A stretch of 64,000 nt of DNA. Origin: Pseudomaricurvus alcaniphilus (lineage in GTDB: Bacteria > Pseudomonadota > Gammaproteobacteria > Pseudomonadales > Cellvibrionaceae). The DNA lies in the NCBI RefSeq assembly GCF_011440395.1, contig NZ_JAAOIX010000006.1, forward strand, positions 1-64,000. The letters run 5' to 3'. The notes under the pieces were generated by a model. That model had not been told where the DNA came from, searched no databases, and was given only the letters and a program-made list of their open reading frames with translations. This document shows, one piece after another, positions 18,090 to 28,177 of the stretch. The translations under genes and the position numbers were made by a program. Within the stretch, counting starts at the first letter, position 1. Each line of letters begins with the position of its first letter.

Positions 18090-18702
18090 TTCTGCTATCT
18101 CCGTGGTTCGCGTGGTATTGCCGCAGGCTGCGTAAAGCGGCGGACAGTCTGGATTTGACCGTGCCGATCGGCACGTGGCAGCGGGTCGCAATCTCGGCGC
18201 AGGTGAGCCCTTCAAAGTAGATAAGCTCCAGCACCGTGCGCTGAACTTCGCTCAATGCGCAGACGCGCTTGCGAGTCAGCGCGTTATCCGTACAAAGGCT
18301 CGGGTCACTGGCCGGAGGTGCCGGTTGCTCATCTGGCACGGCACTAACCAGTGCTCGCCGGCGCGCCGTGGACAGGACACGCAGTCGGTCTATGGCTCTC
18401 GAGCGCAAGCGTAACATCAGCCAGTTAAACACCGACCCGCGCCCTGGATCAAAGCTGCCGGCTCTTTGCCAAACCTCAATAAACAGGTCGTGGATCAGGT
18501 CCTCCGCATCGCTGCGGTTGTGGAGGATGCGCCAGGCGCAACCGAGAAGTCGGCCGGCATGGCGCTCATACAGTTGCGCCAGAGCCTTACGGTCGCCAGC
18601 CCCGACCTGTTCCACCAGCAGTGCGTCAGGTCTGTCGGCCTCGGGCGTCGCTGGTTCATCCTTTGCTGCATTGCGTAGGGAATTTGTCCTTTGCACCACC
18701 AT
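18073..18702 (-). CDS. ECF-type RNA polymerase sigma factor
   Basis: A 209-residue extracytoplasmic-function sigma factor. Region 2 is visible (about 35-105: LAQLYERHAGRLLGCAWRIL, then DAEDLIHDLFIEVWQRAGSFD) and region 4 (about 145-200: LSEVQRTVLELIYFEGLTCAEIA with helix-turn-helix VPIGTVKSRLSAALRSLR). GGGAGG stands 5 bases before the ATG. It is followed by the overlapping ChrR-like gene, the typical two-gene photo-oxidative-stress module. The family name sigK/rpoE cannot be assigned with certainty. The oppositely oriented intergenic region beyond holds no other gene for 261 bases. Confidence 0.9.
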   Translation of the reverse strand: MVVQRTNSLRNAAKDEPATPEADRPDALLVEQVGAGDRKALAQLYERHAGRLLGCAWRILHNRSDAEDLIHDLFIEVWQRAGSFDPGRGSVFNWLMLRLRSRAIDRLRVLSTARRRALVSAVPDEQPAPPASDPSLCTDNALTRKRVCALSEVQRTVLELIYFEGLTCAEIATRCHVPIGTVKSRLSAALRSLRQYHANHGDSRNAQRY

Positions 18703-18963
18703 TGCCTCCCATCAAACCGGATAATTGCAGTACAGTAAATGCGATGAACTCTGGTTTTAGACCGCGGCATCGCCAGGTAGTCTCGATTATTCTCTTATTG
18801 CTCTCAAACACCAGTACGACCCCAATAGGTAAACGGTTCGCTGTTGCGGTGGTCAATTGGCCTCGAAATGTCGTTGCAAGTGTATCCGGCGCGGGCCGCT
18901 GTTATGCGGCTTCCGCCCGGATTAGTTTGCCTGGGTTGTCTGGCGCTCATGCAAGGCCAGGTA

Positions 18964-19554
18964 TCAGTACAGCGGGGTCAGTAAACGCTTGATCTCGACC
19001 AGGCGCGGCTCTACTCGCTCTACATCCACTGAGGCTCCGGCAACAGGCGTCGCCTGGGCGCCACCATTGCTGCTGGCGGTACGAGAGTAGGTGGTATAGA
19101 CCTCCAGGTCATCAGTCGCGCGCAGCAGGTGGACGTAGCCCACCACCGCGTCGGGCACGCCTATGACGCCCAGTGCTGCGATGATGTCCGCGCAGTCGGT
19201 AGTCGCATTGCCGTAGCCGGGCAGTGAATAGGACTCGACGAATACCGGCGCGGCACCGGGCAGGGCGGCAAACACCGAGATTACACCAGTGGTTGTCGAG
19301 CTGGCATTAAAAGCGCTGAAACTGGTCGCGTACTGGCCAGTCTCGAGGGTGGTCGGCAGATTGACTGAAAGCGCTCGCTGCGCACCGCAGCTGAAGGGCG
19401 CGGCGTATAGCTGGCGACCCAGACTCAACTGGGCGCTTGCGGAAGCACTCGCCAGCAGGGTGGCGAGGGTTATAGCTGAGCTAACTGCGAGGGCTTTAAA
19501 TGGCCGGCGACGGGGGAGGGCGGGGATTGAATTACGACGTTTAGAGTAGTACAT
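18964..19554 (-). CDS. Secreted hypothetical protein
   Basis: A 196-residue protein with a clear Sec signal: a basic N-terminus (KRRNSIPALPRRRPFK) then hydrophobic LAVSSAITLATLLASASASAQ, with cleavage after ASA. The mature part is rich in Ser, Thr, Ala and Gly, with two cysteines (FSCGAQ, TDCAD) that could form a disulfide. No family is recognised. Start set at 19554, where AGGAGA lies 6 bases upstream; an earlier ATG lacks a ribosome site. It lies upstream of the ECF sigma gene on the same strand, 261 bases away, and could belong to its regulon. That is a guess. Confidence 0.6.
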   Translation of the reverse strand: MYYSKRRNSIPALPRRRPFKALAVSSAITLATLLASASASAQLSLGRQLYAAPFSCGAQRALSVNLPTTLETGQYATSFSAFNASSTTTGVISVFAALPGAAPVFVESYSLPGYGNATTDCADIIAALGVIGVPDAVVGYVHLLRATDDLEVYTTYSRTASSNGGAQATPVAGASVDVERVEPRLVEIKRLLTPLY

Positions 19555-20019
19555 AACGTTCTCCTGAAATAATAATAGGGTTGGTCGCGCGACACTCCCC
19601 AATACGAGCCACCCCGGGGATAGGGTTCGGTCGCCGGGTATTTGTGTGGAAGGGTCGACACCCCTAAAGTCATTCCCCGCCGGCGCTGCTAAAACTGGTA
19701 CCAGAGCATGATTTTCGGGTGGGAGACGCTATTCTGGAAAATAATGAGATCGGCACTGCCTTCAAAGGTGGGCCCGGGAGTGCCAGAATAACCACCGTGA
19801 CACCCAGGAATACGGAGCCTTTTGCCTTGCACGGGGCGGCAAACTGTATTTTACTTGTATGACACCGAAGTAGCCTGCTTCAACTGCAAGGACATTCAGG
19901 GATGAAGATGCAGAGTTCAGCAACCCTCCTCGATAAGCCCCGATATCGTTGTTCAGCGGTATTCGAAATTCCCTTGCCTCAAATAATAAATTGCCAGTGC
20001 AACTGGTGGGAGTTTGTTT
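19555..20019. other. Intergenic region between divergent genes
   Basis: 465 bases between the secreted protein (minus) and the lipoprotein (plus). It must contain both promoters. No supported gene, clear operator or repeat was seen. Composition shifts towards AT near 20010, where the AT-rich lipoprotein-lipase segment begins. Confidence 0.35.
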
Positions 20020-20724
20020 GTGAATAATCGTCGTGTCATCTTTTGTCGTACCATTATATTTTTTATGACTATTCTGTGCGTAGCCTGTTCGTCGGAAAAG
20101 GCGGGGTTACGTGAGCTTAAGAAGCTTTGCGAGAAAGATGCGGGCTTGACGGTTTATAAGACGGTTGAGGCGGATGGTTACTATGATGGCGCGCAAGCAG
20201 GTGGAGCTTTACGTGTCCTTGTGCCATCGAAATTCAGCTTTGTTGAATACTGTGAACTTGCGCCAAATGTCGCCAGCTTGTTTCAGGAAGCAGGATGTTG
20301 GCGATTGACAAAAATTGCGAGAGATACTGGCTCGTGTAGTGAAGTTATTGACAACATATTGTGGGGAAGTGGTCTAAGCGGGTATGTGGATTATAGGGAA
20401 AATAATTGCATTTTAGTGGATAAGCTTGTTAAGCCAATGGCGAAGTATGCTTTTAATTCATCTGTGAAGGAATGGCTTGGGGATGATCAAGTTTCTGGAT
20501 TTAGGCGGGTCGAATCATATGTTGAAAATTTTTCTACTTCAGAGTTGATGGGTAGATATGTGTCCTATTCCTACAGCCTAAAGCCAGGTTACGCCATTAC
20601 TAAGTACTGCCAGAATATAGATAAGAAATATCTGACATATGAAGAAGCACGACTGATTGAATCAGTTATCAAACCACGGATGGAAGTTTCTATTAATTCA
20701 GGAGATATGGGTCATGATAGATGA
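20020..20724 (+). CDS. AT-rich lipoprotein, candidate immunity protein for the RTX lipase
   Basis: A 234-residue lipoprotein starting at GTG with GGGAG 7 bases upstream. It has a signal segment (IFCRTIIFFMTILCVAC) with lipobox CVAC. The mature part has several cysteines and a motif LCEKDAGLTVYKTV that recalls hypothetical lipoproteins found beside secreted effectors. No named family is assigned. The gene overlaps the start of the RTX lipase by 11 bases. Like the first 750 bases of that gene, it is far richer in A+T than the flanking DNA. A periplasmic lipoprotein translationally coupled to a lipase toxin is the arrangement of Tli immunity proteins of lipase effectors. That role is inferred. 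Confidence 0.6.
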   Translation: MNNRRVIFCRTIIFFMTILCVACSSEKAGLRELKKLCEKDAGLTVYKTVEADGYYDGAQAGGALRVLVPSKFSFVEYCELAPNVASLFQEAGCWRLTKIARDTGSCSEVIDNILWGSGLSGYVDYRENNCILVDKLVKPMAKYAFNSSVKEWLGDDQVSGFRRVESYVENFSTSELMGRYVSYSYSLKPGYAITKYCQNIDKKYLTYEEARLIESVIKPRMEVSINSGDMGHDR

Positions 20725-23700
20725 TGTTTATTTGGGCTCTTTGTTGGCTGCGGCAGCTTATGCAAATTGGGGAAACGGAGACACCGCAGATATCAAGGCT
20801 GAATTGTTTGGCAGAGGGTTTACTGAATCTCAAGTAAACGATTTATTTTTTGGTGGCAATCCAAAGTACCAAGTAGTCGGATTCACTGAAGATAATAACG
20901 GCTTCTCAGCTACTATTTTCAAGAATATCAATTCAGAGAGTAGCAATTATAACGGGCTTACCGTTTCTTTTAGAGGTACGGAGCCCAATTTTCCGTTACT
21001 GGATTTGTTTGCTGATCTTAGTGCTGTATTGGGTAACCCCGGAGGACTACTGGAGTTTTTCAATCAAACCAATAACATTGACCAGTTTTTGTTGAATAAT
21101 GGTTTTCTTGAAAACGGGCAATTGACACAGCCCATCAATTTTACGGGGCATTCGTTAGGTGGCTATTTGTCAACGATGGCGGCTTATAAATACGCATCTA
21201 GTTTTGGCGAGGTATATACCTATAATGGTTTAGGGCTAAATCCTCAGGAGTATGTTTGGGAAACTATAAGTAACTTTTTTGAAGGGCACTTTTTGGATGG
21301 CAATAAGGTTCGTAATTTTTTTGCTGATAAAGGGTGGGAGGCTGCATCAAGTCCTCGATTTCAAAGGCCCGGTAGCTATGAGAGAATTTTTATTGAGTAC
21401 AATGGAGTTGCAGATAATTTCCCCTCTTTTGCGAGCCACTCAATAGCCAAACTAGTAGAAAGTATTTCCGTTTACCGCCTCTTCACCCAGCTCGACCCTG
21501 CACTGGATACCAACGAAGGGATGGAACAAATTTACGCCATCCTCAACGCAGCTACCGCTGTAGAAGACCAGTCACTGGAAGTCATAGTCGACCAGCTGGG
21601 TGATCTACTGGGTGGCAATCTCGCCCAGCAGGCCAACAAGGACGATATCGAGCTGTTCTATCAGGAGCTGGTTGCAGCCGGAAAAAGCCATTCCATTGCC
21701 TCTCTGGTGCATGCCGATATCGCCAGTCTCGCCACCCAGGATACCGAAGCCGGCCGCGGCTATCGCTATGCGTTGATGAATATGCAGCCCTTCGGGGTTA
21801 CCTCTGGTCTTGCCGACACGGCTGCCGCTGGCAGTGCCTATGACCTGGATAAATTTAGCGAGGATTATCTCTACGACCGTGGCGCCTATTTACAGGCCCG
21901 CTTGCAGTTGAATGGTGTAGAGGGAGATGGTGTCGCCGGCACTATCCCTGGCGCCGAAGCGGGGCTGTATATTGATATGGCCGAACCCGATCAGAAGGTA
22001 TGGATTGCCGATTCTGAAATCCGCTTGAACAAATCCTTTCCCCTGGGCGAGGACCAGCAAAAGCAGATTTTGCTGGGTGCCGAAGAGGGTGAAAACAGTC
22101 TCGTTGGCGGCGACAACCATGACCGCATCTACGGGCAAGGCGGTGACGACACTCTGCGCGGTAATGGCGGCGATGATTACCTTGAAGGCGGGGCCGGCGA
22201 CGACACCTATATCTTCAATAGCGGCGATGGCCACGACAGTATTTATGACCTGCAGGGCGTCAATAGCCTGCGTATCGATGATCATCAAGCAGTGCAGCTG
22301 GCGGCAATTGGTTCGGCTGGCAGTGGGCAGTATCGGGAGGTGGATGCCGAGGGTATCCCGGTCGATGACACAGTGTTCTCCTTGACCTCCGCCGGATTGC
22401 TGGTGCATGTCAATGGCATAGGTTCAGGGGATACGATCGAGCTATTAGGATTAGAGGCGGATTCTACGGATTTTGAATTGGCGCTGGCGTCCGTAGCCGA
22501 GACAGTCATTGAGCCCATAGCATTAATCGATACGCCACTGGATACAGACACTCCTTACGACCTCTCCCAAGCCATGCTTACCTTTGCCGCGGATTATCGA
22601 ATACCGCAGCCGTCCGCTTCTCACATATCCGGCTTTAACTTCCAGCATTTGCTGCAAAATGCCGCACTGGAGGGCTATGTCTCCGGTGCCAGTGTGGAGG
22701 TGAATATTGACCAGATGCTGCAAAACATGGGGTACGATTCACTTGGCTACGACTACCATATGGCCTATTACGGCAGCCAGAATGGCTTTAGCGATTACGA
22801 ATTGCACACCGATATCGTCTATGGTCGGGATGCCGTCGGCAGCGAAAAAGAAGAGTTTATCGCCACGGGCCTCGGTGATGACATTGTCTACGGCCAGGGG
22901 GGCAGAGACCGGATATTTGCCGGATTTGCAACTCAAGGGTCGACCTACAGCGACTCCACCAGCTTTGGTAGTGGTGGGGCTGAGGATTACCTGGCCGCTA
23001 TATCGGATGACGATTATATCGATGGCGGCAATGATCTCGATATCCTGTTTGCCGATGCCTATATGACCTATGACAGTTACAGGGACGATTTCTACAGCGC
23101 CATAACCGAGCCCAACCCCGAACTGCCCAATAGCGGGCAAAAGCTCAGGGTGAAGAATCTTTCCGAATACTATATGGCTGAACCTGTCGATAATGGTAAC
23201 GATACGGTTCTCGGTGGAGCCAATGATGGCAACACTTTTGGCGACCTGATCAGTAGTGGTGGTGGTGACGATTTTATTTTCACCGGTCACGCCGCTGGTC
23301 ATAACACTGTGGCAGCAGGCGCCGGTAACGATGCCGTCGTTGGCAGTGATGGTGTCGACCGCATTTTTGCCGATGGTGTCGGTGTGCAGGTCTACAACTA
23401 TAGCGGCTCCAAATTCGATGGCATCGATAACCCCTGGCGGGTGGCGCACCAGATGCTGGATTACAGCGTGGCCATGCTGGATGCGCGCTATCAAAATGTG
23501 GATAGTCTGTCCTACGATGATTTTGTCCAGGCAGGAGCGGGCAACGATTTTGTCGCCGGTGAGATTGGTGACGATGAATTGCGGGGGGAAGGTGGCAATG
23601 ACCTGTTGCTGGGGGACCGGGTGAATTACGCGGGAATGTATTCTTCCGTCGAACAACTTACTTATTTCGACCTCAACAGTGCCGATCACGGCAATGACCG

Positions 23701-26506
23701 GCTCTTTGGTGGCCAGGGGCATGACCAACTGTTTGGTGGCGGTGGCGCCGACCGCCTGCTTGGAGGTGCCGGCAACGACCACCTGTGGGGCGATGACAGT
23801 TCGGTCGCCATTCAGTTTCATGGTGCCGACCACCTGGAGGGTGGCACCGGCAGCGATAAGCTCTTCGGCGCAGCAGGAGAAGATACCCTGCTGGGCGGAG
23901 CCGGAGATGATCGCATGTATGGGGATATTCTGCTCGATTTAACCCTGGTCAATGGCGAGATTGTCAGTGGCGCCTATGACACCAGCGCGCACGCCAATGA
24001 CCGCCTCGAGGGCGGCGCGGGCGACGATTTTCTCCAGGGCGATGGCGGCGATGATACGCTTATAGGGGGAGCCGGTGACGATACCTACTATTTCGATCAA
24101 GGTTTCGGGCATGACGTTATCAGCAGTGATGGCAATACAACTGCGGATCAGGATGTCATTCGCTTTGCGCGGGCTATCTCCATAGCCTCGTTAACGGCCA
24201 CACAGGTGGAAAACCACTTGCGCCTGGATGTGGGGCCGGACTCTGTCACCCTGCGCGATTTCTTCGCCGCGGACTTTAACGCCATCACAGTGGAATTTGA
24301 AAATGGCCTGGTGCTGAACACCGATGGCCTGCGCGCACTACTGGGCCTGGATAGCGAGGCGCAGAGCGATGTATTTTTCGATACCTCCGGTAACGATAGC
24401 ATCGTCGCGACGATCGGCAACGACAGCATCACCCTGAGTAGTGGTGCTGACGAAGTATGGGCCGGCAACGGCGACGACACGGTCTACCTGTCGGGTAGCG
24501 ACCAGGGGGTCAAAAAAATCCGCGCTGGCACCGGCGACGACCTGCTGCAGGGCGGAGAGGGTGATGATACCTTTACCTTCAATAGCCTCAGTGCTGCTGA
24601 CAGCCTGGAAACCATCGATGGCGGTGCGGGAGTAAATATCCTCAGCGGAACCGACGCCAATGACAGCCTGGATCTATCCAATACGCAGCTGCTGAATATG
24701 GCGTATGTCGACGCCGGCGCCGGTGCGGATAGTCTTATTGGCACCCGCTTGAACGATCACCTTCGCGGCGGCAGCGGGGATGATATTCTCAACGGCCTGT
24801 CCGGGGCCGATACCCTGGTGGGCGGCAGCGGCAACGACACCTACATCAACCCCGGCAGCGGTCAGCTTACGATTGATAATTATGAAGCGGATGGCTCGGG
24901 TGTCGACGTACTGGTATTTCAAAGTGTCTCGAGAAGGGCCGACAACACCTGGTTTGAACGGCGCTACGACGACCTGGTGATCGAGAATGTGGTGGTGCAG
25001 GACTTCTTCTCGGCTGACGCCGATTACCAGCTGGATCAAGTGCAGTTTGCGGATGGTTCGGCAGTGGATAAAAGCCAGATAATTGGCTGGCAGGTCGATA
25101 AGTTCGCCCATATCGACGCCGTTGCTGACACTTACCAGATGGACGCAGGAGCAACGCTGGTCATCGCCACTGCAGACCTGCTGGCCAATGACTTCTACCG
25201 CGATGATGGCGGCAAGACCTATGGGGTAGAGCAGTGGGCATCGATAATTGATGTCAGCGGTTCTGCCGATGCAGAAGTCATCTGGAACGACACCGATGAT
25301 ACCATCCTGGTTACGCCAAATGCGGGCTTTTCAGGGGAGCTGACGTTTAGTTACGACATCAATGATAGCTATTACGGTGCCCTTGGCGCTGTCCATATTG
25401 AAGTTACAGGAAGCAGTAATATTGCCCCGGTCGCCGCCAGCGATGTGTTCACCGCCGTTGGCACGCAACCGATCTCCATCGCCATCAGCGAGTTGCTGGC
25501 AAACGACAGTGATGCCGATGGTGAGGCGCTTGAGGTGACGGAGGTATTCAACCCGGTCAACGGTAGCGCCGTATTGGATGCAGCGACCGCAACGGTGCTG
25601 TTTACTCCTGCCCCGGATTTTATAAGCGGTGCCGCGGCTTTTGACTATACGGTGTCGGATGGCGAGGACACTGCCTGGGCAACCGCGGCGCTGGATATTC
25701 TGAATTTGATCACCGGCACATCGTCGCGGGAGAAGCTCACCGGTACCAGTGGTGACGATTACTTCGTCGGTGGCAAGGGCAATGACATTCTGCTCGGTGC
25801 CGAGGGTGACGACATCTTCGCGGTCGAGGGTACAGGCCAGGGCTACGACCTTATCAGGGGCGGCGAGGGGTTCGATACGCTGCTGGGTGGCGCTGGCGAC
25901 GACGCGTTTGGCCTGGTCAGATTGCTGGCCGCTGACAGCCTGGAGCGCATCGACGGTGGCGCCGGCGAGAATACTCTGGTGGGTACCCGCCGCGACGATC
26001 GCCTGGATTTCAGAAACACGGAATTGCTGGGTATCACTGCCATTGACGGTGGCGGCGGTGACGACATTATTACCGGCTCCCGGGGAGATGACCTGATTAT
26101 CGGCCATAGCGGCAATGACCGTCTGCGCGGTGGTGACGGTGATGATCGGTTCGAATTCGGTCAGGGCTCCGGGCGCGATAATGTATTTCTGAATGTTGCC
26201 GATAGTGGCCAGGACAGTTTTGTGTTTACCGACACGGCCAGCGATGACCTGTGGTTTCGGCGCAGCGATGACCACCTGGTTGTCAATGTTCTCAGCAGTA
26301 GCGACCGGGTTACCTTCAGGAGCTGGTTTGCCGACGGGCAGCAGGAACAGCAAATCCTGGCGGCTGACAAGCAATTGAATCCCGGTACCCTGGAACAACT
26401 GATTAGCGCCATGGCGGCATTCGATCCACCTGCCGGTGCGGGTTATGTCTTGCCCCAGGATATCCGGGATGAGCTGGCGCCGCAGTTGGCAGTCGCCTGG
26501 TCCTAA
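20714..26506 (+). CDS. Giant RTX protein with N-terminal class 3 lipase domain
   Basis: A 1930-residue secreted protein. Residues 1 to about 250 form an alpha/beta-hydrolase of the class 3 lipase type (SFRGTEP, nucleophile Ser147 in GHSLGG, likely His in FASHSIAKL). From about 460 onwards several blocks of calcium-binding RTX nonapeptides occur (GGxGxDxL/I), including GGDNHDRIYGQGGDD and many later ones. Between about 1480 and 1660 are Ig/cadherin-like repeats (SNIAPVAASDVF, then ELLANDSDADGEAL). A final RTX block precedes the C-terminus, where a type I secretion signal is expected; there is no Sec signal. Start taken at 20714, with GGAG 9 bases upstream. The first 750 bases are AT-rich, the remainder GC-rich; the switch near 21475 coincides with the end of the lipase domain. 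No type I secretion genes lie in the window. Confidence 0.88.
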   Translation: MIDDVYLGSLLAAAAYANWGNGDTADIKAELFGRGFTESQVNDLFFGGNPKYQVVGFTEDNNGFSATIFKNINSESSNYNGLTVSFRGTEPNFPLLDLFADLSAVLGNPGGLLEFFNQTNNIDQFLLNNGFLENGQLTQPINFTGHSLGGYLSTMAAYKYASSFGEVYTYNGLGLNPQEYVWETISNFFEGHFLDGNKVRNFFADKGWEAASSPRFQRPGSYERIFIEYNGVADNFPSFASHSIAKLVESISVYRLFTQLDPALDTNEGMEQIYAILNAATAVEDQSLEVIVDQLGDLLGGNLAQQANKDDIELFYQELVAAGKSHSIASLVHADIASLATQDTEAGRGYRYALMNMQPFGVTSGLADTAAAGSAYDLDKFSEDYLYDRGAYLQARLQLNGVEGDGVAGTIPGAEAGLYIDMAEPDQKVWIADSEIRLNKSFPLGEDQQKQILLGAEEGENSLVGGDNHDRIYGQGGDDTLRGNGGDDYLEGGAGDDTYIFNSGDGHDSIYDLQGVNSLRIDDHQAVQLAAIGSAGSGQYREVDAEGIPVDDTVFSLTSAGLLVHVNGIGSGDTIELLGLEADSTDFELALASVAETVIEPIALIDTPLDTDTPYDLSQAMLTFAADYRIPQPSASHISGFNFQHLLQNAALEGYVSGASVEVNIDQMLQNMGYDSLGYDYHMAYYGSQNGFSDYELHTDIVYGRDAVGSEKEEFIATGLGDDIVYGQGGRDRIFAGFATQGSTYSDSTSFGSGGAEDYLAAISDDDYIDGGNDLDILFADAYMTYDSYRDDFYSAITEPNPELPNSGQKLRVKNLSEYYMAEPVDNGNDTVLGGANDGNTFGDLISSGGGDDFIFTGHAAGHNTVAAGAGNDAVVGSDGVDRIFADGVGVQVYNYSGSKFDGIDNPWRVAHQMLDYSVAMLDARYQNVDSLSYDDFVQAGAGNDFVAGEIGDDELRGEGGNDLLLGDRVNYAGMYSSVEQLTYFDLNSADHGNDRLFGGQGHDQLFGGGGADRLLGGAGNDHLWGDDSSVAIQFHGADHLEGGTGSDKLFGAAGEDTLLGGAGDDRMYGDILLDLTLVNGEIVSGAYDTSAHANDRLEGGAGDDFLQGDGGDDTLIGGAGDDTYYFDQGFGHDVISSDGNTTADQDVIRFARAISIASLTATQVENHLRLDVGPDSVTLRDFFAADFNAITVEFENGLVLNTDGLRALLGLDSEAQSDVFFDTSGNDSIVATIGNDSITLSSGADEVWAGNGDDTVYLSGSDQGVKKIRAGTGDDLLQGGEGDDTFTFNSLSAADSLETIDGGAGVNILSGTDANDSLDLSNTQLLNMAYVDAGAGADSLIGTRLNDHLRGGSGDDILNGLSGADTLVGGSGNDTYINPGSGQLTIDNYEADGSGVDVLVFQSVSRRADNTWFERRYDDLVIENVVVQDFFSADADYQLDQVQFADGSAVDKSQIIGWQVDKFAHIDAVADTYQMDAGATLVIATADLLANDFYRDDGGKTYGVEQWASIIDVSGSADAEVIWNDTDDTILVTPNAGFSGELTFSYDINDSYYGALGAVHIEVTGSSNIAPVAASDVFTAVGTQPISIAISELLANDSDADGEALEVTEVFNPVNGSAVLDAATATVLFTPAPDFISGAAAFDYTVSDGEDTAWATAALDILNLITGTSSREKLTGTSGDDYFVGGKGNDILLGAEGDDIFAVEGTGQGYDLIRGGEGFDTLLGGAGDDAFGLVRLLAADSLERIDGGAGENTLVGTRRDDRLDFRNTELLGITAIDGGGGDDIITGSRGDDLIIGHSGNDRLRGGDGDDRFEFGQGSGRDNVFLNVADSGQDSFVFTDTASDDLWFRRSDDHLVVNVLSSSDRVTFRSWFADGQQEQQILAADKQLNPGTLEQLISAMAAFDPPAGAGYVLPQDIRDELAPQLAVAWS

Positions 26507-26533
26507 CGGCTGTCGCCTTTTACCGCTAACGAA

Positions 26534-27862
26534 TCACTGCGGTAGCAGCAATGGAGATTTCAGGGTGCTGGAGTGCTTCCCAGTCAGGTCGGTAAAAGCG
26601 TCCTGCAGATCCTGCAGATCCACTTTGCGCTGCTGCATAAGCGTGCGGCTAATGTCGTCAATGGTTCGATCATTGTTGGTCAGTTCACGAATCTCTCGAT
26701 CCAGTGCCGCGAATAGCACAGCGGCCCGCGCTGTGGTTGGTCCGGTGGATTTTTTGCGGTGCAGGGTGTCAACCTCGCTGCTCCACTCGCTCAGCCAGTT
26801 CAGTACCCGTTCGCGCCTTACCGCGGTGATGCCGCCGGCTCGATAGAGCAGTTCAAACGAGTAGAACTCTGCCAGTCCCTCGGCAATCCAGTCGGCGTTG
26901 CGATCGCCCCGTATCCGCGTGACCATATGAAACAGTTCGTGCACCAGGGTGCTGGTGGCGTTTTCGCTGACCAGCGGACGATCAGCGTGCAGGAAAAAAG
27001 AATTGGCGGCCGACAGGCCCCCGCGCCAGAACGGATCGTCAGCGCCAACAATCAGGAGTTCGCGCGGTACTTGCAGGAAGGCTGCCTCCATCTGCGGCCA
27101 GACAAAGTTCAAAAACGTCAGTACATCGAGACGGCGAAAGGTGGAGCCGGCGGGGGCGCTGACAGAAATTCGGGTCGAACCGACTTCATCCCGGCGGGTG
27201 CCCAGTTTGCCGGCGATAATCCAGCCGGTGGGACGATCAAACGACTTGTCCGGGTTGTCGATAATAAACCGCGTGGCGTACTCGCCCGCTTTCAGGCTCT
27301 CGTCCTCGGCCCGCTCCCAGCCGGTATTGATGCTGGTCCAGCCGCCGGGGAGCTCGAAGTCCAGTAAGGCCGCATCCAGCTGCAGCTTCTTTTTTCGGGA
27401 TTTGCTGATTTTTGCCACTGCCGGCGGAACCAGGTCATCGCCGCGCATCAGCAGCCAGTCAGCCGTGATCATGGCGTCATAGGCGCCGGGCTGCCGTTGA
27501 TGATCGATTTTTACCCGGTAGCTGAGCCACGACGTTGACCGGGTTGGGCGCCAGACCACGCGCTCGCCGGTAGTCTCCAGTGCCGATGCCTTGTCGGCCT
27601 TGAAGTCCTGTTGGTACTCGCCGTCGATATTAAAATCCAGGGCCAGGAAAGGATGGTTTTTGGCCAGGATCATTTTCACCTGCGCGGCTTTTTCGCCGGG
27701 TAGCAATTTAACCTGGTAAGTCAGCGGGTATTGGCTGTCCGCCAGCGATCCGGGCGCGCCCAGCAAAAAAAGCAAGGCTGCCATTGTTCCACAGAGGGAC
27801 AAAATGCAGGTGATCTTTAGCGGGTATACCCGCGCTGTTTGAAAAAATGTTGGTCTCAACAT
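26534..27862 (-). CDS. Secreted gluzincin metallopeptidase-like protein
   Basis: A 442-residue protein with an N-terminal hydrophobic export segment (about 15-40, CILSLCGTMAALLFLLGAPGS). A zinc peptidase signature is present: HELFH at about 307-311 and WIAEGLAEFY about 17 residues on, the HExxH...E pattern of gluzincins related to M1/M61 peptidases. The first 280 residues look like a beta-rich domain. Start at 27862 has GGCGGAGG 8 bases upstream; the open frame extends 20 codons further. The gene converges on the RTX gene, 28 bases apart, so a shared termination region is likely. The substrate is unknown. Confidence 0.75.
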   Translation of the reverse strand: MLRPTFFQTARVYPLKITCILSLCGTMAALLFLLGAPGSLADSQYPLTYQVKLLPGEKAAQVKMILAKNHPFLALDFNIDGEYQQDFKADKASALETTGERVVWRPTRSTSWLSYRVKIDHQRQPGAYDAMITADWLLMRGDDLVPPAVAKISKSRKKKLQLDAALLDFELPGGWTSINTGWERAEDESLKAGEYATRFIIDNPDKSFDRPTGWIIAGKLGTRRDEVGSTRISVSAPAGSTFRRLDVLTFLNFVWPQMEAAFLQVPRELLIVGADDPFWRGGLSAANSFFLHADRPLVSENATSTLVHELFHMVTRIRGDRNADWIAEGLAEFYSFELLYRAGGITAVRRERVLNWLSEWSSEVDTLHRKKSTGPTTARAAVLFAALDREIRELTNNDRTIDDISRTLMQQRKVDLQDLQDAFTDLTGKHSSTLKSPLLLPQ

Positions 27863-28177
27863 GCGCTGGCCTCCGCCATCGTTCGCAAATTTCAGGGCGT
27901 TTATCCTGCAGCTACGGGGCAAGCCGGCTACCGGGCGTTACATTTCCATGGGGCAATCGCCCGGCCTGTCGCACGCCTGCATCTGCAAGGCAAAATCCGG
28001 ATCGTGGGTTAGCAGGCCAATACGCTGGAGATACGCTTAATCTCCGCCACGTTCCAGTATTAAATGCGCTGCCTAGTATCAGGCTTCACTGCAGCATCGA
28101 CAACTCTTAACCCTCCCAGTTCCAAACACCGATTTGGGTAACGCAGAGAGTGCTGGTACTAATCTGTTCTAACAAGG
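27863..28177. other. Intergenic region downstream of the AraC pseudogene
   Basis: 315 bases containing the promoter of the peptidase gene. No gene, repeat or clear terminator was recognised. Confidence 0.3.

Noticed and set aside
22739-23833. 364-codon minus-strand open frame in the RTX gene
   Set aside because: Produced by the repeated glycine/aspartate codons of the RTX blocks read in reverse.
22077-26200. RTX nonapeptide DNA considered as a tandem repeat or CRISPR-like array
   Set aside because: The periodicity is at protein level (GGxGxDxx) and the nucleotide repeats are diverged and in frame.
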